Shown: positions 23,411 to 33,351, numbered from the stretch's first letter. The stretch: DNA of 64,000 nt from Roseivivax halodurans JCM 10272 (GCF_000521785.1 NZ_JALZ01000012.1:44277-108276); one strand, 5' to 3'. Program-made: numbers and translations. Notes: generated by a model from the letters alone, not told the origin.

Positions 23411-24367
23411 ATGAGCGAGCAGAGGGCGCGCGTCGGCGACATCGCCCATCTCGGCCATGTCGAGATGCTGACGGACCGCTACGAGGAGAGCCTCGACTTC
23501 TTCACCCGCGTCTACGGGCTGAAGCTGACGGGAGAGGACGAGGCCTGCGCCTATCTCCGGGCCTGGGACGATTACGAGCACCACTCGCTGAAGCTGACCC
23601 GCGCGGAGACGACGGGGGTCGGCCATATCGGCTACCGCGCGGCCTCGCCCGAGGCGCTGGAGCGCTGCGTCGCAGTGATCGAGGCCTCGGGCTACAAGGT
23701 GCAGGGCTGGACCCAGGGCGATGCGGGGCACGGGCAAGCCTTCCGATTCGAGGACCCGTTCGGGCATGTCTTCGAAATCTATTACGAGACGAACCGCTAC
23801 GTGCCGGTGCTCGGCGACGACCCTGCCCTCAAGAACACCGCGAGCGCCTTCACCGGCGTGCCGCCGCGGCGCATCGACCACCTCAACCTGCTGGCAGAGG
23901 ACGTGGCCGCGTTCCGGGACTTCATGCACACCTGCCTCGGCAGCCGGGTGACCGAGTATATCGAGCTCGACAACGGCCGGATCGGCGGGTGCTGGTTTAC
24001 AATCAACAACAAGAGCTACGATCTCGCCTGCACCGAGGAGCACGGCAAGGGCAATGGCCGGCTGCATCACGTCACCTACGCCACCGATCAGCGCGAGGAC
24101 ATCCTGCGCGCCGCCGACATCTTCCTGCAGAACGGCGTCCATATCGAGACCGGGCCGCACAAGCACGCGATCCAGGGGACGTTCTTCCTCTATGTCTGGG
24201 AGCCGGCGGGCAATCGGGTGGAGCTTGCCAATGCCGGTGCGCGCCTGATCCTCGCCCCCGACTGGGAGCCGGTGCGCTGGACCGAAGCCGACCGCAAGAA
24301 GGGTCAGGCCTGGGGTCTGAAGACGATCGAGACGTTCCACACCTACGGGACGCCGCCGGTCGAGTGA
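23411..24367 (+). CDS. Type I extradiol (catechol 2,3-dioxygenase-like) ring-cleavage enzyme, VOC superfamily
   Basis: A 318-residue protein with two vicinal-oxygen-chelate domain pairs, the architecture of catechol 2,3-dioxygenase. The first domain begins HLGHVEMLTDRYEESLDFF. The second carries the apparent Fe(II) ligands: His in RIDHLNLLAEDV, His in GRLHHVTYATD and Glu in NRVELANAG. RBS GGGAGGAG precedes ATG 23411. It is the only ring-cleavage candidate in a locus that holds the lower gallate genes galBCD, where the known gallate and protocatechuate 4,5-dioxygenases (DesB, LigAB) belong to the unrelated type II (LigB) family. It may cleave a trihydroxybenzoate-like substrate; this is inference. 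Confidence 0.85.
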   Translation: MSEQRARVGDIAHLGHVEMLTDRYEESLDFFTRVYGLKLTGEDEACAYLRAWDDYEHHSLKLTRAETTGVGHIGYRAASPEALERCVAVIEASGYKVQGWTQGDAGHGQAFRFEDPFGHVFEIYYETNRYVPVLGDDPALKNTASAFTGVPPRRIDHLNLLAEDVAAFRDFMHTCLGSRVTEYIELDNGRIGGCWFTINNKSYDLACTEEHGKGNGRLHHVTYATDQREDILRAADIFLQNGVHIETGPHKHAIQGTFFLYVWEPAGNRVELANAGARLILAPDWEPVRWTEADRKKGQAWGLKTIETFHTYGTPPVE

Positions 24368-24515
24368 GTCCGGCAGCTTCGCGCCGTCCGGATCTCCGTC
24401 GCGCCTTACAGTACTGTGCCTATTCGACCCGGCAAACCGCCTCATGACCCTCGCTAGATGGCGCTGCCGGGACCCTCGCCGAACGGGGCTGGCTTCCGGA
24501 TCGGCGCCATGACTT

Positions 24516-24887
24516 ATGTGGGGCATGACTCGCATCTCCCTCCTCACCGCGGCGCTGACCTTGGCCCTCGTTGCTCTCGTTACCGCGCTGACCCTCGGCC
24601 CTCCCGTCGAGGCAGGTAATTCCGTCGGGAACGACAAGATACATCACATGCTCGGCTTCGGCAGCATCGTGCTGCCCGCCGCTCTCTTCCGCCCGCGCTG
24701 GCTATGGTGGCTGATACCGGCGGCCATTGTCTTCGGCGGGGTCATCGAAGTGCTGCAGATGCGTGTCGGTCGGGATGCGGAGATGCTGGACTGGATCGCG
24801 GACATAGCGGGAATCGCCTTCGCATCCGGTACGGGCTATGTCGCGGGCGCCGCATTCCGGCGCTCGAAGCTGACCCCGCTGCATTAG
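24516..24887 (+). CDS. VanZ-like membrane protein
   Basis: A 123-residue protein with three to four hydrophobic helices. It shows the VanZ-family features DKIHHMLGFGSIVLPAAL after the first helix, GGVIEVLQMRVGRDAEMLDWIADIAG, and a final helix with G/A-rich packing. The D-K-x-x-H and E-x-x-Q...D-x-x-D positions are conserved in small VanZ-like proteins. The ATG at 24516 or at 24525 could be the start. Function in Gram-negative bacteria is unknown. It is separated by about 150 bp from the aromatic operon and converges on the xyl locus, so no functional link is implied. Confidence 0.8.
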   Translation: MWGMTRISLLTAALTLALVALVTALTLGPPVEAGNSVGNDKIHHMLGFGSIVLPAALFRPRWLWWLIPAAIVFGGVIEVLQMRVGRDAEMLDWIADIAGIAFASGTGYVAGAAFRRSKLTPLH

Positions 24888-24997
24888 AGCGGGCCCGGCC
24901 CGTTGCCGCGCCTTCACGTCGGTGACTGCCCGCTCCACGGAGCGCGACGTCCAAGCGTAGGCGAAATGACTTGCGGCGCCCGCCTGTCTGCTCTCCC

Positions 24998-26164
24998 TCA
25001 GATCCCGGCTGCGAGACCGCGTTCAGCGAGGTTGGCGACCAGGGCTCTGGTTCCGAAGTCCCATTCTGGGCAGGCGTCGCATCGATCGACGATGTTGACG
25101 AGCCGGCCAAGCTCGGGCGCGGCGATCTCGACCCTGTCGCCGATCTCGTGGGTAAAGCCCTGCCCTTCCCCGCGACGATCCTGCACCGGCGCAAAGAGGG
25201 TCCCGAGAAACAACACCGCCCCGTCGGGATATTGGTGGGACCGGTTGAGCATCTGTCCGACGAGATCAGACGGCGGCCGGCTGATCGCCTCCATACGGCT
25301 GTCGCCCGTCATGACGAACCCGTCCTGACCCTCGACTCGCAGCTCGAGAACGAGGTGCTCCACATGCGCCATGGTGAAATCGTCGTCGAAGAGGCGGATG
25401 AATGGACCGATGGAGCAGGAGGCGTTGTTGTCCTTGGCCTTGCCGAGAAGCAGCGCGGATCGCCCTTCCACGTCCCGGAGGTTCACGTCGTTGCCCAGGG
25501 TGGCGCCCACGGTGGTGCCGTCGGAGCGCACCACGAGCACGACCTCGGGTTCGGGGTTGTTCCATTCGGAGATCGGATGGATCCCGATCCTGTCGCCGCA
25601 GCCGACCGAGGACATCGGCTGCGCCTTGGTGAAGATCTCGGCGTCGGGGCCGATCCCCACCTCGAGATACTGGGACCAGACGCCCATCTCCTGCAGCAGG
25701 GCCTTGACCCGCGCAGCCTCGTCCGAGCCAGCCTTCAGGTCCTTCAGGTTCTCGCCGATGATCGGAGCGAGCTTGCCGCGGATCTCGCGGGCTTTCGCGG
25801 CGTTCCCGCCCGCCTGCTCCTCGATCACGCGCTCGAGCATGCTCTCGGCGAAGGTGACGCCCGCGGCCTTCACGGCCTGGAGGTCCACCGGCGCGAGCAG
25901 ATGCCCGCTGGCGCCGGTGAGGAAGTCGTCGAGCGAACCGAGCGGCGCGAGGTCCGCGCCGCCGATCACCTCGTGAAGATCACTTCGCTCGAGGAGGCCC
26001 GCCATCGTGGGGCAGACCGGGGTCAGATCGAAAAGCTGCGCGCCGCGCAGGACGACGACGCAGGGCCCTCCCGCCTCGCGCGACCAAACGCGTCCGACCA
26101 GAGCGGCAGTCTCCGCCGCCTCCGGCAGGATATCCGTGGCGGTCAGTCCCAGCGTTGCCGTCAT
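24998..26164 (-). CDS. xylX: FAH-family dehydratase, XylX-like (2-keto-3-deoxy-pentonate dehydratase)
   Basis: A 388-residue fumarylacetoacetate hydrolase-superfamily protein starting MTATLGLTATDILPE (ATG 26164); the longer frame upstream is rejected because it is antisense to xylA. Motifs resemble Caulobacter XylX: APVDLQAVKAAGVTFAESML, SQYLEVGIGPDAEIFTKAQP, NNPEPEVVLVV, LGNDVNLRDVEGRSALLLG, KAKDNNASCSIGPFIRLFD and LFLGTLFAPVQDR. XylX dehydrates 2-keto-3-deoxy-D-xylonate (or the L-arabinonate epimer) to alpha-ketoglutarate semialdehyde in the Weimberg pathway. It lies 37 bp downstream of xylA, at the end of the xylose operon. Co-occurrence with xylose isomerase rather than the other Weimberg enzymes is unusual. 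Confidence 0.85.
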   Translation of the reverse strand: MTATLGLTATDILPEAAETAALVGRVWSREAGGPCVVVLRGAQLFDLTPVCPTMAGLLERSDLHEVIGGADLAPLGSLDDFLTGASGHLLAPVDLQAVKAAGVTFAESMLERVIEEQAGGNAAKAREIRGKLAPIIGENLKDLKAGSDEAARVKALLQEMGVWSQYLEVGIGPDAEIFTKAQPMSSVGCGDRIGIHPISEWNNPEPEVVLVVRSDGTTVGATLGNDVNLRDVEGRSALLLGKAKDNNASCSIGPFIRLFDDDFTMAHVEHLVLELRVEGQDGFVMTGDSRMEAISRPPSDLVGQMLNRSHQYPDGAVLFLGTLFAPVQDRRGEGQGFTHEIGDRVEIAAPELGRLVNIVDRCDACPEWDFGTRALVANLAERGLAAGI

Positions 26165-26201
26165 CCTTGTCTCCCTTTCTGCCCAAGCGCTCCTATCGTC
26201 C

Positions 26202-27503
26202 TCAGACGAACCGGTTGATCCAGTTCTCGAGGCGCTCCTGCCGACCCGAGCGCGGCTGAGGATCGAGACCCTCGCGCTCGACCCGCTCGGCGATGGTGGC
26301 GAGGTCCGAGGTGAGCATGCCGGAATTCTCGGCCAGCTCCCAGCCCGCGTAACGCTCGGTCCGCGCCGCCTCGAGACCGCCGTCCTCGAGCATCGCCGCC
26401 GCCGCCTTGAGACCCCGCGCGCAGACATCCATCGCGCCGACATGGGCGAGGATCAGATCCTCGGGATCGAGCGACTGGCGCCGCAGCTTGGCGTCGAAAT
26501 TCGTGCCGCCGGTGTCGAAGCCGCCCGCGCGCAGAACCTCGTAATAGGCCAGCGCCACCTCGGGCACGTTGTTGGGGAACTGGTCGGTGTCCCAGCCGGA
26601 CTGGTAGTCGTTGCGGTTCATGTCGATCGAGCCGAGGATGCCGAACTCGCGCGCGAGCGCCAGCTCATGCTCGAAGCTGTGCCCGGCGAGGATCGCATGG
26701 CCCTGCTCGATGTTGAGCTTGACTTCTTTCTCGAGCCCGAATTCCTTGAGGAACCCGTAGATCGTCGCGACGTCGTAATCATACTGGTGCTTGGTGGGTT
26801 CCTGAGGCTTGGGCTCGATCAGGATCGTGCCGTCGAAGCCGATCTTCTTGGCGTAGTCCACCACCATCGTGAGGAAGCGCCCGGCCTGCTGCCGCTCGCG
26901 TCCCATATCGGTGTTGAGCAGCGTCTCGTAGCCTTCGCGCCCGCCCCAGAGGACGTAGTTCGCGCCACCGAGCTTTTGCGTGACGTCCATGCAGGACTTC
27001 ACCGTCGCCGCGGCATAGGCGAAGACTTCGGGGTCGGGGTTCGTCGCGGAACCGGACATGAAGCGGCGGTGCGAGAAGAGGTTCGCGGTGCCCCAGAGGA
27101 GCTTCGTTCCGGTCTCCTCCATCTTCTGCCCGAAATAATCGGTGATCTCCTCGAGATTGCGGCGGCTCTCGGCGAAGGTCTCACCTTCGGGGCGCACGTC
27201 CGCGTCGTGGAAGCAGAAGAACGGCTGGCCGAGGATGCCGAACATCTCGAAGGCGGCGTCGGCCTTCATCTTGGCATGGTCCATGCTGCCGCCGAACCAA
27301 GGCCGGTCGAAGGTCTGCCCGCCGAAGGGATCGCCACCCTCCCAGGCGAAGCTGTGCCAGTAGGCGACGGCGAAGCGCAGGTGATCCTCCATGCGCTTGC
27401 CCATGACCTGCTCGTCCGGGTCGTAATGGCGGTAGGCGAAGTCGGTATCCGCGCCCTCGCCCTTGTACTCGATCTTCGGAATGCCGTTGAAGAAATCGGT
27501 CAT
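26202..27503 (-). CDS. xylA: Xylose isomerase
   Basis: A 433-residue class II xylose isomerase converting D-xylose to D-xylulose. Active-site features: [12 protein letters not shown] (His/Asp pair), metal-binding [15 protein letters not shown], the [16 protein letters not shown] helix, [16 protein letters not shown] and [13 protein letters not shown]. Length is normal (about 435). It belongs to the minus-strand operon that also encodes the ABC importer and GH43 xylosidase. No xylulokinase (xylB) occurs in the window, so the next step must be encoded elsewhere or is supplied differently. Confidence 0.96.
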   Translation of the reverse strand: MTDFFNGIPKIEYKGEGADTDFAYRHYDPDEQVMGKRMEDHLRFAVAYWHSFAWEGGDPFGGQTFDRPWFGGSMDHAKMKADAAFEMFGILGQPFFCFHDADVRPEGETFAESRRNLEEITDYFGQKMEETGTKLLWGTANLFSHRRFMSGSATNPDPEVFAYAAATVKSCMDVTQKLGGANYVLWGGREGYETLLNTDMGRERQQAGRFLTMVVDYAKKIGFDGTILIEPKPQEPTKHQYDYDVATIYGFLKEFGLEKEVKLNIEQGHAILAGHSFEHELALAREFGILGSIDMNRNDYQSGWDTDQFPNNVPEVALAYYEVLRAGGFDTGGTNFDAKLRRQSLDPEDLILAHVGAMDVCARGLKAAAAMLEDGGLEAARTERYAGWELAENSGMLTSDLATIAERVEREGLDPQPRSGRQERLENWINRFV

Positions 27504-27540
27504 CGTGGTGCTCTCGTCTTGTGTGTCTGGGTGTCGGGGA

Positions 27541-28545
<1,005 letters not shown>

Positions 28546-28566
28546 GGGTATTGGTCCTCCGGTCCA

Positions 28567-30210
28567 TCATTTCGCTTCGTAGCGGAAATTGAGGAAATCG
28601 GCATGACGGCCGCGTCCCGAGGTGTCATGCGCGCACATCCCTACGAAGGCGCCGGTGAAGTTGTTGCCGGGGCCGTTGCCCGCCTCGTCCGAAATCGCGG
28701 ACTGGTCGAGCGTGACGCCGAGGTCCTGCCAGTCGTCGCCCGTCGCGTAGCGGAAGGTCAGCCGAGCGCCATCGACGTCGCAGCCGAGTCGGACCGGACC
28801 GCTGCCTTCGAGGGGAATAGGCGCGACGGGGATCTCGACCCTCGCATCTGGCCAGTCGGCGGCGCAGGAATAGACCGTCAGCAGACGATTGCCTTCCTCG
28901 TCCGCGGTGACCGCGAGGTAGTGGAACTTGAAGCGCCCGTACCACGCGATGAGGCCCGCGAAATGCTGGTAGTCATCGGGGCTGACATCGATCTCGGTCT
29001 CCGCGGCAAAGACCACATGCTCCTGCCGGCGGGCGACAAGCGCGTGCTCGAATTGCGAGCCGGGGGATTCCCGCCCGTAGAGGCGAAGGGCGCCGGTGCG
29101 CTCCGTGACCGAAAACAGCCGCTCGGCGTGCGGCGTGCGAAGCCACTGGAACTCCGGCGGCAGGCCGTCCTCGAAGCTGCGCAGCGCCGGGATCGGCTCG
29201 ACCGGGTGCTCGGCCAGGTCCGGGCCCTCGACGCGGGAAGCCGGCACGCAGCCGCCATGGGCGAGACGCGGGAATTCGCCCTCGGGCCAGACGAGCTTCT
29301 GGATCGCGGTCTCGCGCCCGAGCGGAGAGCGGCGGCTGTCGTCGGTGTGGATGTGGTAGCGTTCCTGCACCGGCTTGCCCCGCGTCTCGGCGAGGGGCCG
29401 CGAGCAGAGATGGACCATGTAATGCTCGCCGCTCTGCGTCTCGACGATGTCGGCATGGCCGGCGCGTTGCAACTCGGCCTCGGGCGCGTCCTTCGAAGTC
29501 AGGATGTGCTTGGCCGGATCGGTCTCGTAGGGGCCGAAGAGATCGCGCGAGCGCGCCATCGTGACCGCGTGTTCGTAGCCCGTGCCGCCCTCGGCGGTGA
29601 GCAGGTAGTACCAGCCGTCCCGGCGATAGACGTGCGGGCCTTCGGTGAGCTTGTGGTCGGTGCCGCGGTAGATGTTACGGACCGGGCCGACGAGCTTCTG
29701 ATCCGCGACCGAATATTCCTGGCAGACGATGCCGCCGAACCGGTCGCCTCCCGTTCGGTTGTGGTCCCAGATCATGTTGAGCAGCCACTTGCGACCGTCC
29801 TCGTCATGGAAGAGCGAGGGATCGAAGCCCGAGGAATTGAGATAGACCGGATCGGACCACGGCCCCTCGATCGTCGGAGCGGTAACGAGGTAGTTGTGGC
29901 TGTCCTTCCACGCGCCGTCGCGTCGCTTCATGTCGGTATAGATCAGCCAGAAGCGATCGTCGGCCCATGTCAGGCACGGGGCCCAGACGCCGCCCGAATC
30001 CGGGTCGCCCCGCATGTCGAGCTGCGCTGCGCGGTGGAGCGGCCGCGTGACGAGACGCCAGTTCGCCAGATCGCGCGAGTGGTGGATCTGCACGCCCGGA
30101 TACCATTCGAAGGTGGAGGTCGCGATGTAGTAGTCGTCGCCCACCCGCACGATCGACGGATCGGGGTTGAAGCCGGGCAGGATCGGGTTCTGGATCTCGG
30201 TCATGGTCAT
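28567..30210 (-). CDS. xynB: Beta-xylosidase, glycoside hydrolase family 43
   Basis: A 547-residue GH43 enzyme releasing xylose from the non-reducing end of xylo-oligosaccharides. The start is ATG 30210, overlapping the permease stop by 4 bp, with a second ATG at 30204. The N-terminal five-bladed propeller shows GFNPDPSIVRVGDDYYIATS (catalytic base Asp), SSGFDPSLFHDEDGRKWL and LTEGPHVYRRDGWYYL (acid Glu). The C-terminal beta-sandwich domain (GH43 C2, with EHALVARRQEHVVFAAETEI and YRYATGDD-like strands) follows to the end. No signal peptide is present, so it acts in the cytoplasm on imported oligomers, which fits the ABC importer. Confidence 0.94.
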   Translation of the reverse strand: MTMTEIQNPILPGFNPDPSIVRVGDDYYIATSTFEWYPGVQIHHSRDLANWRLVTRPLHRAAQLDMRGDPDSGGVWAPCLTWADDRFWLIYTDMKRRDGAWKDSHNYLVTAPTIEGPWSDPVYLNSSGFDPSLFHDEDGRKWLLNMIWDHNRTGGDRFGGIVCQEYSVADQKLVGPVRNIYRGTDHKLTEGPHVYRRDGWYYLLTAEGGTGYEHAVTMARSRDLFGPYETDPAKHILTSKDAPEAELQRAGHADIVETQSGEHYMVHLCSRPLAETRGKPVQERYHIHTDDSRRSPLGRETAIQKLVWPEGEFPRLAHGGCVPASRVEGPDLAEHPVEPIPALRSFEDGLPPEFQWLRTPHAERLFSVTERTGALRLYGRESPGSQFEHALVARRQEHVVFAAETEIDVSPDDYQHFAGLIAWYGRFKFHYLAVTADEEGNRLLTVYSCAADWPDARVEIPVAPIPLEGSGPVRLGCDVDGARLTFRYATGDDWQDLGVTLDQSAISDEAGNGPGNNFTGAFVGMCAHDTSGRGRHADFLNFRYEAK

Positions 30211-31037
30211 CCCTTGACGGCGCCGCCGGTGAGGCCTGCGACGATGTATTTCTGGGCAGCGAGGAAGAAGACGATGGCGGGCACGATGGTCAGCGTCACG
30301 AAGGCAAGCGTGCGGTTCCACTCGGTCACGAATTCGCCGCGGAACTGCATCATGCCGAGCGGCCAGGTGAAGACCTCGCGGCTGTTGAGCACCACCAGCG
30401 GCAGCAGGAAGTTGTTCCAGCTCTGGACGAAGACAAAGACGCCGACGGTGGCGAGGATCGGGGTCGAGAGCGGCAGCGTGAAGCGCCAGAAGAACCGCAC
30501 GTAGCCGCACCCGTCGATATAGGCGGCCTCGAAGAGCTCCTTCGGGAGCTGCTCGAAGAAGGTCCGGAAGAGCAGGATGGCGAGGCTGAGGCTGAACGCG
30601 GCCTGCGGCAGGATCACGGCCCAGTAGGTGTCGAGCAACCCGATGTCGCGCACCTTGATGAAGAGCGGCAGGATGGCCGTCGCGAAGGGGAACATCAGCC
30701 CGAGCAGGAGGTAGGAGAAGAGCATCCGCGAGCCGAAGAACCGGATCTGGGCAAAGACGTAGGCCGCGGCCGCCCCGACGATGAGGGTGATGATCACCGC
30801 CGCCACCGACATGATCAGCGAGTTGCCGAGGTACCGCCAGAACATCGGATCGGACACGATGGAGCCGTAGAACTCCCAGTTCCAGCTCTCGGGCAGCGCG
30901 AAGGCCGAGGTCCGGATCTCGGCATTCGTCTTGAACCCGCCGAGGACGGTCGCGATCATCGGCGCCAGCACGAAGCTCGCCACGATGCACAGGAACCCGA
31001 CGCGCAGGATGTTGCGGATCAGCTGGCCGCGGGTCAT
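30207..31037 (-). CDS. ABC sugar transporter permease, MalG-like
   Basis: A 276-residue permease with about six transmembrane segments. The cytoplasmic EAA loop reads ELFEAAYIDGCGYVRFFWRFTLPL, the contact site for the ATPase, and the C-terminal region AAQKYIVAGLTGGAVKG is typical of the MalG group. It overlaps the upstream permease by 4 bp and the downstream GH43 gene by 4 bp, so all three are translationally coupled. Substrate specificity is inferred from the neighbours: xylose oligomers. Confidence 0.93.
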   Translation of the reverse strand: MTRGQLIRNILRVGFLCIVASFVLAPMIATVLGGFKTNAEIRTSAFALPESWNWEFYGSIVSDPMFWRYLGNSLIMSVAAVIITLIVGAAAAYVFAQIRFFGSRMLFSYLLLGLMFPFATAILPLFIKVRDIGLLDTYWAVILPQAAFSLSLAILLFRTFFEQLPKELFEAAYIDGCGYVRFFWRFTLPLSTPILATVGVFVFVQSWNNFLLPLVVLNSREVFTWPLGMMQFRGEFVTEWNRTLAFVTLTIVPAIVFFLAAQKYIVAGLTGGAVKG

Positions 31038-31960
31038 GCCTTGTCCTTTCCCATGAAGAAGCGCTGGTAGAAGATCGCCACGGTGATCGCCGCAAAGAAC
31101 AGGATCACGCCCACCGCGCTGCCGAAGCCGATGTTCAGCCGGGTCAGGCCGAAGGTGTAGAGATAGGTGACGATGGTATGGGTCTGGTTCGACGGCCCGC
31201 CATTCGTCAGCGGAATGATGATGTCGAAGACCTGCAGCGCGCCGATGATGGCGAAGAAGGCCGAGACGATGATCGCGGGCTTGATATGCGGGATCTGCAC
31301 GTAGCGCACGATCTGCCGGCGCTTCGCGCCTTCGATCCGGGCCGCCTCGATCAGGTCTTCGGGCACCGATTGCAGCGCCGCGATGTAGATCATCATGTGG
31401 AAGCCGAAATACTTCCAGACGATCACGGTCATCACAGCGACGAAGGCCCAGTCGCGATCCGCGAGGATGAAGAAACTTTCGGCCCCGAAGCTCTGCGCGA
31501 TAGAGGCGGTGACACCGTAATTTCCGTCGAAGACGAAGCTCCAGATCAGGCCCGCGGCCACTTCGGCGAGGATGAAGGGCAGGAAGAAGATCAACCGGAA
31601 CACCGCGTTGGTCGGCGTCTTCCGGTAGATCAGAAGGGCGAGCAACAGGGCCAGCGGCATCTGCAGCAGGATAGAGATCGCGACGATCTTGAGTGTGTTG
31701 CCGACCGCCTTGTGAAAGATCGAATGCCCGGCGATGCGCTGATAGTTCTCGAGCCCGACGAAATCCGTCGGCGCCCCGTAGCCGTTCCAGTTGAAGAACG
31801 AATACCAGACGGATTCGCCCAGCGGCAGCATCACGAAGAGCGTGAAGATCAGGAGCGCGGGGGGCAGCAGGATCAGCGCGGCGGTCACGCGCCCGTTGCC
31901 GAGACTGCGGCGCAAGCGCTCGGACGCCGACAGGCGCCGTGTCGTGGCGGCGATGGCCAT
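31034..31960 (-). CDS. ABC sugar transporter permease, MalF-like
   Basis: A 308-residue permease with six transmembrane segments. It has the EAA motif LIEAARIEGAKRRQIVRYVQIP and the closing GVILFFAAITVAIFYQRFF. The N-terminal cytoplasmic stretch (RRLSASERLRRSLGNGR) is positively charged. It is the first permease after the binding-protein gene, from which it is separated by a 71-bp gap with a strong hairpin. It pairs with the MalG-like permease in the inner membrane. Confidence 0.93.
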   Translation of the reverse strand: MAIAATTRRLSASERLRRSLGNGRVTAALILLPPALLIFTLFVMLPLGESVWYSFFNWNGYGAPTDFVGLENYQRIAGHSIFHKAVGNTLKIVAISILLQMPLALLLALLIYRKTPTNAVFRLIFFLPFILAEVAAGLIWSFVFDGNYGVTASIAQSFGAESFFILADRDWAFVAVMTVIVWKYFGFHMMIYIAALQSVPEDLIEAARIEGAKRRQIVRYVQIPHIKPAIIVSAFFAIIGALQVFDIIIPLTNGGPSNQTHTIVTYLYTFGLTRLNIGFGSAVGVILFFAAITVAIFYQRFFMGKDKA

Positions 31961-31992
31961 TCAGATCTCCGGAAAACAGTGGGGGAAGACGA

Positions 31993-32024
31993 GGCCGGCG
32001 CGCGGAGGAGGACGCGCGCCGGCC
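31993..32024 (-). terminator. Strong intercistronic hairpin between binding protein and permease genes
   Basis: A perfect 12-bp GC-rich stem (31993-32004 with 32013-32024) encloses an 8-base loop, lying in the 71-bp gap after the binding-protein stop codon. There is no U-run, so a complete Rho-independent terminator is unlikely. Such hairpins after periplasmic binding-protein genes commonly stabilise the upstream mRNA or partly block read-through, giving more binding protein than permease. Confidence 0.6.
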
Positions 32025-32031
32025 GGCGAGA

Positions 32032-33291
32032 TCAGCGGAAGTCCCAGGCCTCCTGGACCTGTGCCGCTGCCTCTTCCGGCGTGACCGCGCCTTGGGCGAG
32101 GTCTGCCGATATGTCGTTCACCGTCGCCCCAACCGAGGCACCGAGGAACTGGTCGAGGAAGATCTGGTGATAGGCGCTTGACTCGATGTGCTCGGCGACC
32201 TGCGCGTAGAAGTCGTTCTGCAGCGCATCTGACGTGCCCTTCGCCACGGGGATGAAGATCTCCTGCTCCGCGGCCTTCCGCTGGTTCTCCTCGTTCAGCA
32301 TGAAGGCGAGGAACTCGATTGCCTCGGGTTCGGCCGAACTCGACACCGCCCAGCCGTTGATCCCGCCGAGCGTCGCCTCGGCGCCGCCCTCGGTCACAGG
32401 ATCGGAGATGACGGGGAAGGTGATGATCTTGAGCTCCTCGTCGGAGAGCCCGCCGCTTGTCGAGCGCTCGCGCATCGGCAGGTAATCCCAGTCTCCCATG
32501 AGGTAGAAGGCCCCTGCCCCGTCCGCGAACATGCCGCTCGAGGTCTCGTAGGTGGTGCCCATGAAGCCCTCCTGGAACGGCTCCATCTCGGTCAGTTTCT
32601 GGAACTCGCGACCTGCCTCGATGAAGGCCTCGGATTCGAAACCGTCCCCTTCGCCGCCCATCGCGGTCGAGACGACGTCCGGCCCGCCTTCCCGCAGCGC
32701 AAGGTAGCTCCAGTAGAAATGGAGGGGCCACTTGTCCTGCCCACCGGTGATGATCGGCGTCACGCCCTCGTCCTTCAGCGTCTGCACGGCCGAGAGGAAA
32801 TCTTCCCAGGTCTCGATCTGGTCCACATCGACACCCGCCTGCTCGGTGAGGGTCGTGTTGACCCAGAGCACGACCTCGGTCGCGTAAAGCGGCAGGCCGT
32901 AGAGGCTGCCGTCGACCGTATAGGCCTCGAGCGCGGCTTCGGGAAGCGTCTCGCGGAAACCTTCCGGAAGCATGCCCGATATATCCTGCAGGAAGCCCGC
33001 CTCGGATTGCTGCACGAGCGTCTGACCGCCCCAGCTGTAGAAGATGTCCGGCCGCGCATCAGATTGCAGGAGCGTCGGCAGCTTGGACTTGTAGGCCTCG
33101 TTGGCGATGTATTCGAAGTTGACGTCGACACCGTCATGCTCGGCCTCGAAGGCCTGGGCGATGTCTTCGTAATACTGCTCCTGCTCCTCGTTGATGGCAA
33201 CGCGCAGGACGCTGATCTCGGTCTGGGCCGCGGCTGCGCCGGCCGTCGTCGTGCCCGCCAGAAGAGCGAGTGTGGTCAGGGTACGTTTCAT
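32032..33291 (-). CDS. ABC transporter sugar-binding protein
   Basis: A 419-residue extracellular solute-binding protein (family 1). The start is ATG 33291 behind GGGAGGAC; the longer upstream frame lacks a signal sequence. A signal peptide is visible (MKRTLTTLALLAGTTTAGA, cleavage near AAA-QTE). The body has the family-1 features DVNFEYIANEAYKSKLPTLL, RPDIFYSWGGQTL, GLPLYATEVVLWVNTTL and AGAFYLMGDWDYLPM. It is the first gene of the importer operon and faces the LacI-type gene upstream in the same orientation, with an operator-like site in between. It probably binds xylose or xylo-oligosaccharides. Confidence 0.92.
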   Translation of the reverse strand: MKRTLTTLALLAGTTTAGAAAAQTEISVLRVAINEEQEQYYEDIAQAFEAEHDGVDVNFEYIANEAYKSKLPTLLQSDARPDIFYSWGGQTLVQQSEAGFLQDISGMLPEGFRETLPEAALEAYTVDGSLYGLPLYATEVVLWVNTTLTEQAGVDVDQIETWEDFLSAVQTLKDEGVTPIITGGQDKWPLHFYWSYLALREGGPDVVSTAMGGEGDGFESEAFIEAGREFQKLTEMEPFQEGFMGTTYETSSGMFADGAGAFYLMGDWDYLPMRERSTSGGLSDEELKIITFPVISDPVTEGGAEATLGGINGWAVSSSAEPEAIEFLAFMLNEENQRKAAEQEIFIPVAKGTSDALQNDFYAQVAEHIESSAYHQIFLDQFLGASVGATVNDISADLAQGAVTPEEAAAQVQEAWDFR

Positions 33292-33351
33292 GATGTCCTC
33301 CCGGTTCACGTCCCGGAGCGCCCTCTTACCCGCGCCCCGAATCGTCATCTT

